A DNA stretch of 14,754 bases from an uncultured Actinomycetes bacterium (GCA_903832395.1 CAILBF010000011.1:1-14754); one strand, 5' to 3'; shown: positions 1-7,772, counted from the first letter of the stretch. Program-made: numbers and translations. The notes: a model not told the origin generated them from the letters alone.

Positions 1-1
1 G

Positions 2-175
2 AGAGATTTTGTAACTCCACTCGAAATCGCTGGCGCACTCAATAGTGAAGTTGGTGGCGCAAATCCTGCAGAAGCTAAATCTCTATCGGTCTTCATGGTC
101 ATTGTCGTAGTTTTTGCGATGGGTTTATATGCTTTGCTTCGCCGTCGAGTTAGCAAGTGGGAACAGCGTCGATGA
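2..175 (+). CDS. ABC transporter permease, PotB-like, C-terminal fragment
   Basis: This is the last 57 residues of an integral membrane permease; its start lies before the window. The fragment opens with a DFVTP sequence followed by a Gly-rich stretch. That resembles the region after the coupling loop in PotB-type (spermidine/putrescine family) permeases, where a D-[FY]-V-T-P motif is typical. One hydrophobic membrane segment follows (about fragment residues 31-48), then a basic cytoplasmic tail rich in Arg. The stop TGA overlaps the ATG of the next permease gene (ATGA, 172-175), so the two are translationally coupled and should form a heterodimeric channel. The substrate cannot be read from this fragment; polyamines, phosphonates and other small solutes are all possible for this family. 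Confidence 0.85.
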   Translation, partial: RDFVTPLEIAGALNSEVGGANPAEAKSLSVFMVIVVVFAMGLYALLRRRVSKWEQRR

Positions 176-966
176 AGAAATCCATAGCCGTTAAAATCTG
201 GCGATATGCAATTATCTTTGTTGTTGCCTTCTACCTATTAACGCCACTGGCTGCGATGTTAGATTTCTCTACTAAATCCATGTCACTCCTCTCTCCTGGA
301 AGATCATTAGATTCTTGGCGAGCAATAGCAACACAGCCTGATTTAACGCTCGCAATTACGCGTTCCCTTATCACTGCGGCGATCGTGATGACGGTCATTC
401 TCTTCCTGATTGTGCCAACAGCTATTTGGGTGCATCTGAAACTTCCGATACTCCGACGCCCATTCGAGTTGTTATGCCTATTGCCTCTGGCGATTCCAGC
501 TATCGTCATTGTTGTCGGAGTTGCACCGCTGTATCGATGGATTTCAATTCATTTGACTGAGTCGCCGATAACTCTGGCAGGTGTTTACTCGATGTTAATT
601 TTGCCGTATACCTACCGCTCTCTTTCGGCCGCCCTTGATGCCGTTGACATTCATACTCTAGCCGAGGCCGCTAGAACTCTCGGAGCAACAATTCCACGCG
701 TAATTTTTGGAATCATTATGCCAACAATTAGGACCGGAATTATTAACGGCTCGTTTATTGCAATTGCCCTAGTTCTTGGCGAATTCACAATCTCTAATAT
801 TCTTAACTACAAAACTTTTCAAGTCGTTATCTCTCAAATTGGCTTAAATAATGGAAGTATTGCAGTTGCAGTATCCCTTGCATCATTAATTTTTGTTCTG
901 GCTTTACTTCTAATAATTCCTAACAAAAAACGCCAAGGTGCAGTCCTTGACGTTGACATCGCCTAA
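172..966 (+). CDS. ABC transporter permease, PotC-like
   Basis: This is the second transmembrane subunit of a binding-protein-dependent importer, 264 residues. I chose the ATG at 172 over an in-frame GTG at 157 because it forms the ATGA overlap with the preceding permease stop. The protein has about six hydrophobic segments (near residues 12-30, 64-86, 102-124, 135-150, 190-208 and 230-250). It carries the EAA coupling-loop motif at about 165-184 (E-A-A-R-T-L-G, then a conserved Pro), which docks on the ATPase. A GEF sequence near 203-205 is typical of PotC-like permeases. The ATPase gene follows after 18 bases, completing the operon. The family assignment to an importer is firm; the exact substrate (spermidine/putrescine or a related organic nitrogen or phosphonate compound) is not determined. 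Confidence 0.88.
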   Translation: MKKSIAVKIWRYAIIFVVAFYLLTPLAAMLDFSTKSMSLLSPGRSLDSWRAIATQPDLTLAITRSLITAAIVMTVILFLIVPTAIWVHLKLPILRRPFELLCLLPLAIPAIVIVVGVAPLYRWISIHLTESPITLAGVYSMLILPYTYRSLSAALDAVDIHTLAEAARTLGATIPRVIFGIIMPTIRTGIINGSFIAIALVLGEFTISNILNYKTFQVVISQIGLNNGSIAVAVSLASLIFVLALLLIIPNKKRQGAVLDVDIA

Positions 967-984
967 GAGAAAAGGACCCATACG

Positions 985-2034
985 TTGAGCTCATCAGCAT
1001 ATGTACAGTTAGTTGATCTTGCTAAGTACTTTGGCAAAGTCAAAGCCCTCGATGGCTTAAGCCTTGACATCGCCGAAGGCGAACTAGTGGCTCTACTTGG
1101 TCCCTCAGGTTGCGGTAAAACAACTGCGCTACGTGCCTTAGCTGGTCTGCAAGAATTAGACCGCGGCCAGATGATTGTTGATGGCAAAGATGTTACTTAC
1201 CAAAATGCTAATAAGCGTGGCATGGGAATGGTTTTTCAGGCTTACTCACTCTTTCCACATATGACTGCACGCGAAAATGTTGAATATGGATTGAAGTTGA
1301 AAGCACACAAAACCGCAGGAGATAAGCGCAAAGCCCGATCTACTGAACTTCTAGAGCTCGTCGGTCTTTCTACTCACGTAAATCACTATCCATACCAGCT
1401 ATCCGGTGGTCAACAGCAACGCGTAGCCCTAGCTCGCGCGCTAGCAATCTCACCAAAGGTTTTACTCCTGGATGAGCCGTTATCTGCACTCGATGCCAAG
1501 GTACGTACTCAGTTGCGTGAAGAGATTCGCCGTATTCAGTTAGAGCTCGGCACAACCACTTTGTTTGTAACTCACGATCAAGAAGAGGCGTTGAGTATCG
1601 CCGATCGCGTTGGCGTAATGCGCAACGGCAAGTTAGAACAAATCGCAGCCCCTGCAGAAATGTATGACCGCCCAGGTACGGCCTTTGTTGCTGAATTCGT
1701 TGGTTTAACTAATCCAATTGCCGGAAAAGTAAGCGGTGGAAGTATTGAAATTCTCGGTGGAGTTGTCAAAACTCTGCCTGGTTCAATTACATCTGGCGCT
1801 GGAATCGCACTCATTAGACCAGAAAACATTGATGTAGTTGCTAATAAATCAGGTAATGCAACGGTCTTCTCGGCTAGTTTTCTTGGTGCAACTTGTCGGT
1901 TAAGTATTACCCTTAACGATGGTTCACGTATTACTGCTCAATTGCCCAGCTCTGATTCGGTTGGCCTTGGTGCAGGCGCACCAGTTAGCGTTTCACTTCT
2001 GGATATGCCAGTTTTCGTTAAGGCTTCGGTCTAA
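985..2034 (+). CDS. ABC transporter ATP-binding protein, PotA/CysA-like
   Basis: This is the ATPase that powers the adjacent permeases, 349 residues, using a TTG start preceded by an AAAGGA Shine-Dalgarno-like sequence at 970-975. All nucleotide-binding motifs are intact: Walker A GPSGCGKTT (residues 39-47), Q-loop Gln85, ABC signature LSGGQ (139-143), Walker B ending in Asp163-Glu164, D-loop SALD (167-170) and switch His197. The roughly 110 residues after the nucleotide-binding domain match the length and beta-rich character of the TOBE domain found in PotA, CysA and FbpC-type ATPases, which often senses the substrate or regulates uptake. It lies 18 bases after the permease stop and is the last gene of the operon. 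The general role is secure; the transported compound is not. Confidence 0.93.
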   Translation: MSSSAYVQLVDLAKYFGKVKALDGLSLDIAEGELVALLGPSGCGKTTALRALAGLQELDRGQMIVDGKDVTYQNANKRGMGMVFQAYSLFPHMTARENVEYGLKLKAHKTAGDKRKARSTELLELVGLSTHVNHYPYQLSGGQQQRVALARALAISPKVLLLDEPLSALDAKVRTQLREEIRRIQLELGTTTLFVTHDQEEALSIADRVGVMRNGKLEQIAAPAEMYDRPGTAFVAEFVGLTNPIAGKVSGGSIEILGGVVKTLPGSITSGAGIALIRPENIDVVANKSGNATVFSASFLGATCRLSITLNDGSRITAQLPSSDSVGLGAGAPVSVSLLDMPVFVKASV

Positions 2035-2134
2035 TTAATTTAATATTTGTATGGGGCTAACACTCAAGACTTAATTACTATGTCAAGTCGTGTGCTGCCA
2101 TGCGTGTCAATTAGCGATTTCGATGCTTATGTCA

Positions 2135-2149
2135 TAGCCTAACTAAATG
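2135..2149 (+). promoter_or_regulatory. Putative leaderless promoter of the glutamate dehydrogenase gene
   Basis: A TAGCCT hexamer at 2135-2140 fits the actinobacterial -10 consensus TAnnnT. Six bases (AACTAA) separate it from the ATG at 2147, so transcription would be expected to begin at the A of the start codon. No purine-rich Shine-Dalgarno sequence precedes this ATG, which agrees with a leaderless mRNA. No clear -35 box is seen. The same geometry recurs before two other genes in this window. Confidence 0.6.
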
Positions 2150-3385
2150 ACAACGGAGTCAGCTTTCCAAACTGCGCGCGCGCAATTGCGCACTGCGGTA
2201 GATCAATTAGGCCTTTCAGAAAATGACTGGCAAACACTTTCAACACCACGGCGAATTTTAGAAGTAGCCGTTCCCTTGCGACGAGATAACGATAAAGTCG
2301 AAATGTATAAGGGATACCGAGTCCAATACTCAACAACACGTGGGCCTTCAAAGGGCGGCGTTCGTTTTCATCCACAGGTAGATCTCGAAGAGACAATCGC
2401 CCTTGCCATGTTAATGACATGGAAATGCGCGTTGACTAATCTGCCATTTGGAGGAGCTAAAGGTGGCATTGCAGTTGATGTTGCGACGTTATCTGATCGC
2501 GAGAATGAGCGTTTAACCCGTCGATATACATCAGAGATTTTGCCCATCATCGGACCAGAGCGCGATATTCCAGCCCCTGATGTTGGAACGGATGAACGCA
2601 ACATGGCATGGATGATGGATACCTACTCGGTAAATGCCGGTTTCTCAGTTCCTGGAGTTGTTACTGGCAAGCCAATTGTTCTCGGCGGATCCCTTGGTCG
2701 TAACTCTGCCACCGGTGATGGTGTTGCAATCTCAACGCGTCAAGCTTTGGCCGCTCGCGGAATTAATCCTGCTGGCGCAACGGTTGCCATTCAAGGTTTT
2801 GGAAAAGTTGGTTACTGGGCCGCGATTGCTTTAGAACATATGGGGTTAAAAGTTATTGCAGTAAGTGATGTCAATGGCGCTGTAACAGGTTTTGAAAATG
2901 TATCCAGTCTCTGGGCGCATTTCTTAGAGCACAAGAACCTTGATGCTCCAGGTACCGATCGCCTAACCAATGAGGAGTTACTTCACTTGGAGGTAGATGT
3001 ACTCATTCCTGCAGCATTGTCGGATTCGATAACAGCTCACACTGCCGGTGGAATAAGGGCAAAAATTGTTGTGGAAGGTGCCAACGCACCAACTTCACCT
3101 GAGGGAGATGCGATATTAAATGATAAAGGCATTCTCGTTGTCCCCGATATTTTGGCCAACTCAGGCGGTGTAATTGTTTCCTACTTCGAGTGGGTCCAAG
3201 ACAAACAGAACTTTGCCTGGGATGCCCAAGAAGTACGGACTAATTTAGATCGTATCTTGCTCAAAGCTTTCAATGAGGTCGAGGAGATGGCTAAGGCCCG
3301 CAGCGTCACGTGGCGTGAAGCTGCGCACATGTTAGGTGTTGCGCGCGTGGCAGAGGCGCACCATTTACGCGGGCTCTATCCATAA
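2147..3385 (+). CDS. Glutamate dehydrogenase (Glu/Leu/Phe/Val dehydrogenase family)
   Basis: This enzyme catalyses reversible oxidative deamination of L-glutamate to 2-oxoglutarate and ammonium with NAD(P)+ in the cytoplasm. It has 412 residues, the length of the hexameric catabolic GudB/RocG-like class rather than the large NAD-GDHs. Family residues are present: the GPSKGG substrate loop (67-71), Lys93 in TWKC, the catalytic Lys105 in the GGAKGG segment, and Asp145 in PAPDVGT. The Rossmann motif GFGKVG is at 217-222, with a conserved ANSGGV segment near 337-342. The gene stands alone between the ABC importer operon and a convergent HU gene, with its own putative leaderless promoter and a strong terminator. 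If the upstream importer carries organic nitrogen compounds, the enzyme could help assimilate or release that nitrogen, but this link is inference. Coenzyme preference cannot be decided by eye. Confidence 0.93.
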   Translation: MTTESAFQTARAQLRTAVDQLGLSENDWQTLSTPRRILEVAVPLRRDNDKVEMYKGYRVQYSTTRGPSKGGVRFHPQVDLEETIALAMLMTWKCALTNLPFGGAKGGIAVDVATLSDRENERLTRRYTSEILPIIGPERDIPAPDVGTDERNMAWMMDTYSVNAGFSVPGVVTGKPIVLGGSLGRNSATGDGVAISTRQALAARGINPAGATVAIQGFGKVGYWAAIALEHMGLKVIAVSDVNGAVTGFENVSSLWAHFLEHKNLDAPGTDRLTNEELLHLEVDVLIPAALSDSITAHTAGGIRAKIVVEGANAPTSPEGDAILNDKGILVVPDILANSGGVIVSYFEWVQDKQNFAWDAQEVRTNLDRILLKAFNEVEEMAKARSVTWREAAHMLGVARVAEAHHLRGLYP

Positions 3386-3396
3386 AAATTGGAACT

Positions 3397-3431
3397 AAAA
3401 AGCGGGCGTGAGAATCTCACGCCCGCTTTTT
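3397..3431. terminator. Bidirectional rho-independent terminator
   Basis: Two perfectly complementary 16-base arms (3397-3412 and 3416-3431) are separated by a 3-base loop AAT. The inner ten or so base pairs are GC-rich (GCGGGCGTGAG), and the arms begin with AAAAA and end with TTTTT, so each strand has a T-tract after the hairpin. It lies between the convergent glutamate dehydrogenase and HU genes, 11 bases past one stop and 13 bases past the other, and should terminate both. Confidence 0.95.
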
Positions 3432-3444
3432 AATTAATAACTAA

Positions 3445-3717
3445 TTAAGCAACGGCCTTCTTAAGCTTTGTTCCAGCGCTGACCTTGACGCCAGTACGTG
3501 CAGGAATCTGCAGAACTGCGCCAGTTTGTGGGTTACGGCCTGAGCGAGCTGCACGGGCAACTGCCTCAATTGAGATAAAGCCAGGAAGTACAAGCTTTTC
3601 CTTGCTCTGGAGCATTGAGATAGCAAGGGCTTCAAGAGCCTCAAGCACTGATGACACTGCGCTTTCAGTCTGCTTTGAATCTGAGGCTAGCTTTGCAACG
3701 ATCTCTTTTTTATTCAT
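3445..3717 (-). CDS. hup: HU-family nucleoid DNA-binding protein
   Basis: This is a small histone-like protein of 90 residues that bends and compacts DNA as a dimer. The N-terminal helical half (M-N-K-K-E-I-V start, amphipathic to about residue 40) is followed by the beta-arm region with the diagnostic GRNPQTG motif at 60-66; the Pro in NP normally intercalates into the minor groove. The end, with a short basic KLKK, matches canonical short HU. The long Lys/Ala-rich C-terminal tail of mycobacterial HupB and Streptomyces HupS is absent. The usual G-F-G-T-F turn before the arm reads G-F-I-S-I here, a mild divergence. The start is supported by GGAG about nine bases upstream. The gene is convergent with glutamate dehydrogenase and divergent from the MMPL exporter gene. 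Confidence 0.93.
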   Translation of the reverse strand: MNKKEIVAKLASDSKQTESAVSSVLEALEALAISMLQSKEKLVLPGFISIEAVARAARSGRNPQTGAVLQIPARTGVKVSAGTKLKKAVA

Positions 3718-3724
3718 TGTTAAT

Positions 3725-3769
3725 TCTCCAGTACTTGGTTGAAGTTAATACAGGCAATCCTGCCAGCAA
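3725..3769 (-). promoter_or_regulatory. Candidate promoter and RBS of the HU gene
   Basis: Read on the minus strand, TTGCTG (3764-3769) is followed after 16 bases by TAACTT (3742-3747), a plausible -35/-10 pair that fits TAnnnT at -10. Downstream, GGAGA (3725-3729) sits about eight bases before the ATG and should act as Shine-Dalgarno. The -35 match is weak, so the promoter call is tentative; the RBS is convincing. Confidence 0.4.
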
Positions 3770-3826
3770 AGCCCGCCGAATCAGGCTAAACCACGCTAGG
3801 TGGCGGGTTATTTCCTCACATTCATC

Positions 3827-3845
3827 CAATTTTGGGGCAAAATTG
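3827..3845. promoter_or_regulatory. Palindrome in the hup-MMPL divergent region
   Basis: The arms CAATTTTG and CAAAATTG are perfect 8-base inverted repeats around a GGG spacer. The element lies 54-72 bases before the MMPL start and 110 bases before the HU start. There is no T-tract suitable for termination, so an operator for a dimeric regulator of the MMPL gene is the more likely reading. No regulator gene is adjacent, and a chance repeat in AT-rich spacer remains possible. Confidence 0.35.
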
Positions 3846-3886
3846 CGGCAAAAATCGGCGCGGAAGGAGTTTTTGTTCAGAATAGT

Positions 3887-3901
3887 TAAACTGATTGAAT
3901 G
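3887..3901 (+). promoter_or_regulatory. Putative leaderless promoter of the MMPL gene
   Basis: A TAAACT hexamer at 3887-3892 fits the TAnnnT -10 consensus. Exactly six bases (GATTGA) lie between it and the ATG at 3899, so the transcript would begin at the start codon. A GGAAGGAG-like stretch at 3862-3869 is about 30 bases upstream, too far to serve as Shine-Dalgarno for this ATG. No convincing -35 is seen. Confidence 0.6.
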
Positions 3902-6040
3902 CTAACGCGATGGACACGAATGGTTCTACGTCGCAGAGCAATCATCATTTTGGTGTGGCTAACAATCACCGTTGCTGGCGCATTCGCTAGTGCCAATATA
4001 GGTCAGCACCTAACCACCTCCCTTGAAGTTCCCGGCAGTCAATCTGCCCTAGCCGATGCGATTCTTTCATCACACTTTGGTGAAAATACTCAAGGAACTT
4101 TTAGCGTTGTCTATAGATACAAAACCTCTACTCCTACGCAAATTCAGGGGTACAAAGATGCAATCTCGCAAGCAGCACACATAATTCCAGGGTCAGATGT
4201 AACGGTAGAAAAAGCGATTGGTGGCGTCCTATTTGCCAGCGTTACAACTCCCTTAAATCTTTTGCAGGCCGCCTCTTATACCGATGGCCTTCGTAGTGCG
4301 ATTTCCGAGCAAGGATTAATTGGCGCGCAGGTAACTGGACCGCCAGCGATTAACCATGATGTATCCCCCGTTTTGGCCACTGATTTACATCGAGGTCAAT
4401 TAGTTGCCATTGCAATGGCGCTGCTACTTCTAATCCTCATGCTCGGCACATCTGCCGCCGTTATAATTCCATTAATTTTTGCCGTTGCCGCGATATCACT
4501 CGCCTTATCTCTTATATTTTTACTCTCACAAAGAATGCTGATGGTTTTATACATCCCGAATATAGTGGAACTCATCGGCCTAGGTCTTGCGATTGATTAT
4601 TCATTGCTCATCATTCATCGCTTCCGTCGCGAGTTAAGAGATCATCCCGCTATCGAAGTTAGTGATGCAATTGACAGGACCATGGCGACTGCTGGGCGCA
4701 CAGTAATAATCTCTGGATTCATAGTCTCGATTGCGCTAGCAACGTTATTGCTGGTGCCCGTGCCATTCGTGCGATCCCTTGGAGTCGCAGGGATTATTGT
4801 GCCTTTGTCCTCAATGCTTGCTGCAATAACTCTTGCTCCTGCCCTACTTTCCTTGCTAGGACGGCGATGTGTTGCCACAATCGGATTCAAAGGTGTTATT
4901 TCCAAAGCCGATGTCATGAACGGCTGGTGGGCAAAAGCTGCTCGCTTTGTCGTTTCTAAACCTAAGGCTGTCTTCTTCGCTTCCCTTGCAACGCTAACAA
5001 TTATTATTGTGCCGATCTTCTGGCTTTCAATTACCCCGAGCTCTTTAACGGCAATACCCACCAATCTTGAATCATCGAAGGCGGTGGCGATGGTTACTGA
5101 TCGCCTCGGATCCGGTGTAATTACCCCGCATGAAATAGTCATTGACTTAGGCGCAGATAATCGTGCGACCACACCTTCGGCAGATGCAGCACGATTGAAA
5201 CTAGCAAAGCAACTAACTAAAAACGCTGAAGTCTTTATCGTTGCTACCGAAAACAAACCGCCCTTTATCGATGCCGATGGCAGATATATAAGAATCTTCG
5301 TTGTTGGCCGACATGTACTCGGAGAGCAAGAGAGTGATCAATTGGTCGATGTCTTGCGCACAATTAATTTGACGCAATCGGGATTTAGTAGCGATGCAAA
5401 ACTATATCTTGGAGGCGCGCCAGCCCAAGGCGTCGATCTCATTCGAGCAATTATTAATTCACTGCCTTGGATTATTGTCCTTGCGCTCCTACTGACTTAT
5501 ATCCTTCTCGTGCGCGCCTTGCGTTCAGTAATCCTTCCCCTTAAAGCGATAGCGCTGGATCTGATTTCCATCGCAGTTGCTTTTGCCGCGTTGGTCGGCG
5601 TCTTTCATTTTGGCTTTGCTTCAACATTCCTGCAAACCTATCGCCTTGATCAACTAGAGGCCTGGGTACTCATCTTTCTATTTGCCATTCTCTTTGGCTT
5701 ATCTATGGATTATGAACTCTTCCTCGTCTCAAGGATGCGCGAGGCGCGCGAGGCAGGTGCAACTAATGAAGCGGCAATTGTTGAGGGTTTGGCCCACACT
5801 GGTGGGGTTGTAAGTGCTGCAGCGATCATTTTTCTCTCTGCGGTCAGTGGTTTCGTTACGGGCCACTTTGCCGGCCTGCAGGAGCTCGGTATAGGCCTTG
5901 GCATTGGTGTTCTTATCGATGCAACAATCATTCGCGGACTATTGCTTCCAAGTGCAATGGTCCTACTGGGTCGCTGGAACTGGTGGCTGCCCGCATCATG
6001 GGCACGATTGTTAAAAACTAAAGCCTCACCCCTGGATTAA
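3899..6040 (+). CDS. MMPL/RND-family membrane exporter
   Basis: This is a proton-driven membrane exporter of the MMPL branch of the RND superfamily, 713 residues, in the usual range for short MmpL proteins. It has the duplicated RND plan. TM1 is at about 13-32, an extracytoplasmic loop at about 33-167, five TM segments between about 168 and 320, and TM7 near 355-378. A second extracytoplasmic loop (about 380-515) and a final five-TM bundle follow. Asp233-Tyr234 (in GLGLAIDY) and Asp604-Tyr605 (in FGLSMDY) match the paired Asp-Tyr residues forming the proton relay in mycobacterial MmpL3. Family members export lipids, glycolipids or hydrophobic compounds to the actinobacterial envelope; the substrate here is unknown. 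The gene is monocistronic, with a leaderless-type promoter, an upstream palindrome and a terminator overlapping its 3' end. No adjacent TetR regulator or MmpS partner is seen. Confidence 0.92.
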   Translation: MLTRWTRMVLRRRAIIILVWLTITVAGAFASANIGQHLTTSLEVPGSQSALADAILSSHFGENTQGTFSVVYRYKTSTPTQIQGYKDAISQAAHIIPGSDVTVEKAIGGVLFASVTTPLNLLQAASYTDGLRSAISEQGLIGAQVTGPPAINHDVSPVLATDLHRGQLVAIAMALLLLILMLGTSAAVIIPLIFAVAAISLALSLIFLLSQRMLMVLYIPNIVELIGLGLAIDYSLLIIHRFRRELRDHPAIEVSDAIDRTMATAGRTVIISGFIVSIALATLLLVPVPFVRSLGVAGIIVPLSSMLAAITLAPALLSLLGRRCVATIGFKGVISKADVMNGWWAKAARFVVSKPKAVFFASLATLTIIIVPIFWLSITPSSLTAIPTNLESSKAVAMVTDRLGSGVITPHEIVIDLGADNRATTPSADAARLKLAKQLTKNAEVFIVATENKPPFIDADGRYIRIFVVGRHVLGEQESDQLVDVLRTINLTQSGFSSDAKLYLGGAPAQGVDLIRAIINSLPWIIVLALLLTYILLVRALRSVILPLKAIALDLISIAVAFAALVGVFHFGFASTFLQTYRLDQLEAWVLIFLFAILFGLSMDYELFLVSRMREAREAGATNEAAIVEGLAHTGGVVSAAAIIFLSAVSGFVTGHFAGLQELGIGLGIGVLIDATIIRGLLLPSAMVLLGRWNWWLPASWARLLKTKASPLD

Positions 6041-6062
6041 CCAGAAGTGAGGCTTTAGTTTT
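6014..6062. terminator. Bidirectional terminator overlapping the MMPL 3' end
   Basis: Perfectly complementary 16-base arms (6014-6029 and 6047-6062) start with AAAA and end with TTTT. The core pairs GCCTCAC with GTGAGGC. Within the 17-base loop, CTGG and CCAG (6032-6035 and 6041-6044) can add an inner stem around ATTAA, which contains the MMPL stop codon. The left arm codes for the last residues of the MMPL protein. The convergent minus-strand gene stops at 6072, so the element can serve both transcripts. Confidence 0.9.
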
Positions 6063-6071
6063 AAGTTCTAT

Positions 6072-7751
6072 TTATTTAACGATATTGATTGCAAAGTGGA
6101 AGGCTGGGATTTGGTATCCCGCAGCCAAGCCTGGAAAATCGCGATCAAAGGTCAACACTGGAGCCATTCCATATGGAGTGTTTCCAAATGAAGGTTGTTG
6201 AGTATAAAGAAGTGGTCGAAGATCGATAATGTGTGTACCGACTCCGCCAATCGCCTTTAAGTGAACAACTAAATAACCATTGGAGTTAAATCCACAACCG
6301 TAACCGATATAACTATTGTCATAAGTTACTGCCAAAGTGTTATCGAACTGGGTCCAGCCAACACCCTTAAGGCTAATTGTGAACTCTTCGCCCTCTTTAA
6401 ACGTATTAGTAGGTGCCCCTGCTCCACCTTTGGCAAATGCGTCAGCTGAACCGGATAGATCGGCCTTTGCAAGTCCCATTCCAATTGTTTTACCGTTTTT
6501 GTCAAGGAAAGGCATGATGCTTTCTTTAACATAGAAGAGAGCCTGAGCTTCAATTACATCACCTTGTTTAACTTGGATAACGTGCCAGCCACCAAGGTGA
6601 TCTGGAATTGTTACCTCTTTGCTAATTGATGAACTTTCAACATTAACTGTGGCAAGTGGCAGAGAGTTATATACCCAACATGTTCCAGTTGTGCAGTTAA
6701 CTCGGTTCCCAACTACCGTTGCCCACACAATTTGATGCGAACCCGTTGTAGTTAAACCATTGACATTGATTGTTGTCTTACTGCCGACTGGGCCGCTCTC
6801 AGGTGAGAGTGATGCAATTGCTTTAGTATTTGGATCCAGTCCGATGTTTGAAAGTGTTGTGTGTGCAGATACAGTCGGGGTGACCTTTGATGGCCATTGA
6901 ATGTAAGGTGCAAATGCGCCTTTATCCTTAGTAATTGTGAAAGTTCCAAATCCGCTATTTGCATAAGGAACTGGTGACTGCATCACGTTTAAGTAGGAGA
7001 AAGAGATCGCTTCATTGGCTTGTACGTAGTGCTTGCCAATGCCTCCGGAAGCTAAAATTACGACTTTAGCTGTTCCTCGTGTCCACCGTGCCATCATTTC
7101 GCCAGCAAAGTGATTGTCATAGATAAGGGCTGCACCAGCGGCATAGAGCTTTGGTCCAAGACCGGTGTAAGTAACCGTAATTGGTGTTCCAACTGGTCCA
7201 CTCTTTGGTGTCATCGTAAATCCGCGAGCAACTTGGAGCCCACCGTGACCAGCACCAACTCCAGCTGAAACTGCGTAAATATCGTGAACGCCGCCCCAGT
7301 CAGATGGAATTTTGGTTGCAAAACTAAATGCGCCAGCGGCATCAGTTGTAACTGTTGCCATGTCAACATTGTAATTTACATAGCTCGTGCCCATGTAGTT
7401 CAAAGTATTTGGTTCGATTCCTGCTACCCAACTGGCATCAGATGTCGACCAGGTCAAAGTGAATGTGGCATTTGGTGCCATCGCTTTTCCTGAAACGACG
7501 ATTGGATCTCCCACAATGCCCTGTGCTGGTACGACAGATAAATTAACCATTGTCTGTGGAGTTGTAAACACTGCCGACTTTGTGCCTGTAAATGGCACTG
7601 CTGGAATGTTTGGAATTCCTGCAGGTGCTATCAATGTTGTTCCTACTGCTGCATCTGCTCCGCTAGCTGGGCCCACCATGGCAACTGCCACGGTGAGCGC
7701 AACTACCGCGCTTAGAGCTGTTAACTTTCTTGCTGTGCTGTGTAGTTTCAT
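6072..7751 (-). CDS. Secreted protein with alternating Ig-like modules, unknown function
   Basis: This is a 559-residue exported protein that I do not recognise as a named family. The N-terminus is a Sec signal peptide: basic start (residues 1-9), hydrophobic core about 12-30, Ala-rich cleavage region near 31-36. The mature part appears to hold four beta-sandwich-like modules of two kinds. Type A at about 73-165 and 315-400 has a P-x-x-G-x-V-G opening, Trp residues, and later an I-P-[SD]-x-x-G-G-x-H sequence. Type B at about 180-255 and 450-515 has a Y-D-N motif (211-213; 477-479) followed by G-G-[IV]-G-x-H. The order A-B-A-B suggests an ancestral duplication. No catalytic motif, sortase signal or C-terminal anchor helix is visible, so it is probably released or held non-covalently. 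GGAGAG lies eight bases before the ATG. It follows the Ig-like gene upstream by 21 bases, implying one transcript. Confidence 0.8.
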   Translation of the reverse strand: MKLHSTARKLTALSAVVALTVAVAMVGPASGADAAVGTTLIAPAGIPNIPAVPFTGTKSAVFTTPQTMVNLSVVPAQGIVGDPIVVSGKAMAPNATFTLTWSTSDASWVAGIEPNTLNYMGTSYVNYNVDMATVTTDAAGAFSFATKIPSDWGGVHDIYAVSAGVGAGHGGLQVARGFTMTPKSGPVGTPITVTYTGLGPKLYAAGAALIYDNHFAGEMMARWTRGTAKVVILASGGIGKHYVQANEAISFSYLNVMQSPVPYANSGFGTFTITKDKGAFAPYIQWPSKVTPTVSAHTTLSNIGLDPNTKAIASLSPESGPVGSKTTINVNGLTTTGSHQIVWATVVGNRVNCTTGTCWVYNSLPLATVNVESSSISKEVTIPDHLGGWHVIQVKQGDVIEAQALFYVKESIMPFLDKNGKTIGMGLAKADLSGSADAFAKGGAGAPTNTFKEGEEFTISLKGVGWTQFDNTLAVTYDNSYIGYGCGFNSNGYLVVHLKAIGGVGTHIIDLRPLLYTQQPSFGNTPYGMAPVLTFDRDFPGLAAGYQIPAFHFAINIVK

Positions 7752-7772
7752 GCGTTTCTCTCCGAATCTAAT

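Noticed and set aside
157..171. GTG at 157 as the start of the second permease
   Set aside because: The ATG at 172 forms the usual 4-base overlap with the upstream stop and gives a normal permease N-terminus.
2035..2146. Possible terminator after the ABC ATPase gene
   Set aside because: Only a 5-bp GACTT/AAGTC repeat without a T-tract was seen, which is too weak to call.
4642..5256. 204-codon ORF antisense to the MMPL gene
   Set aside because: The MMPL frame shows clear family motifs throughout; the antisense translation is compositionally odd and is a shadow.
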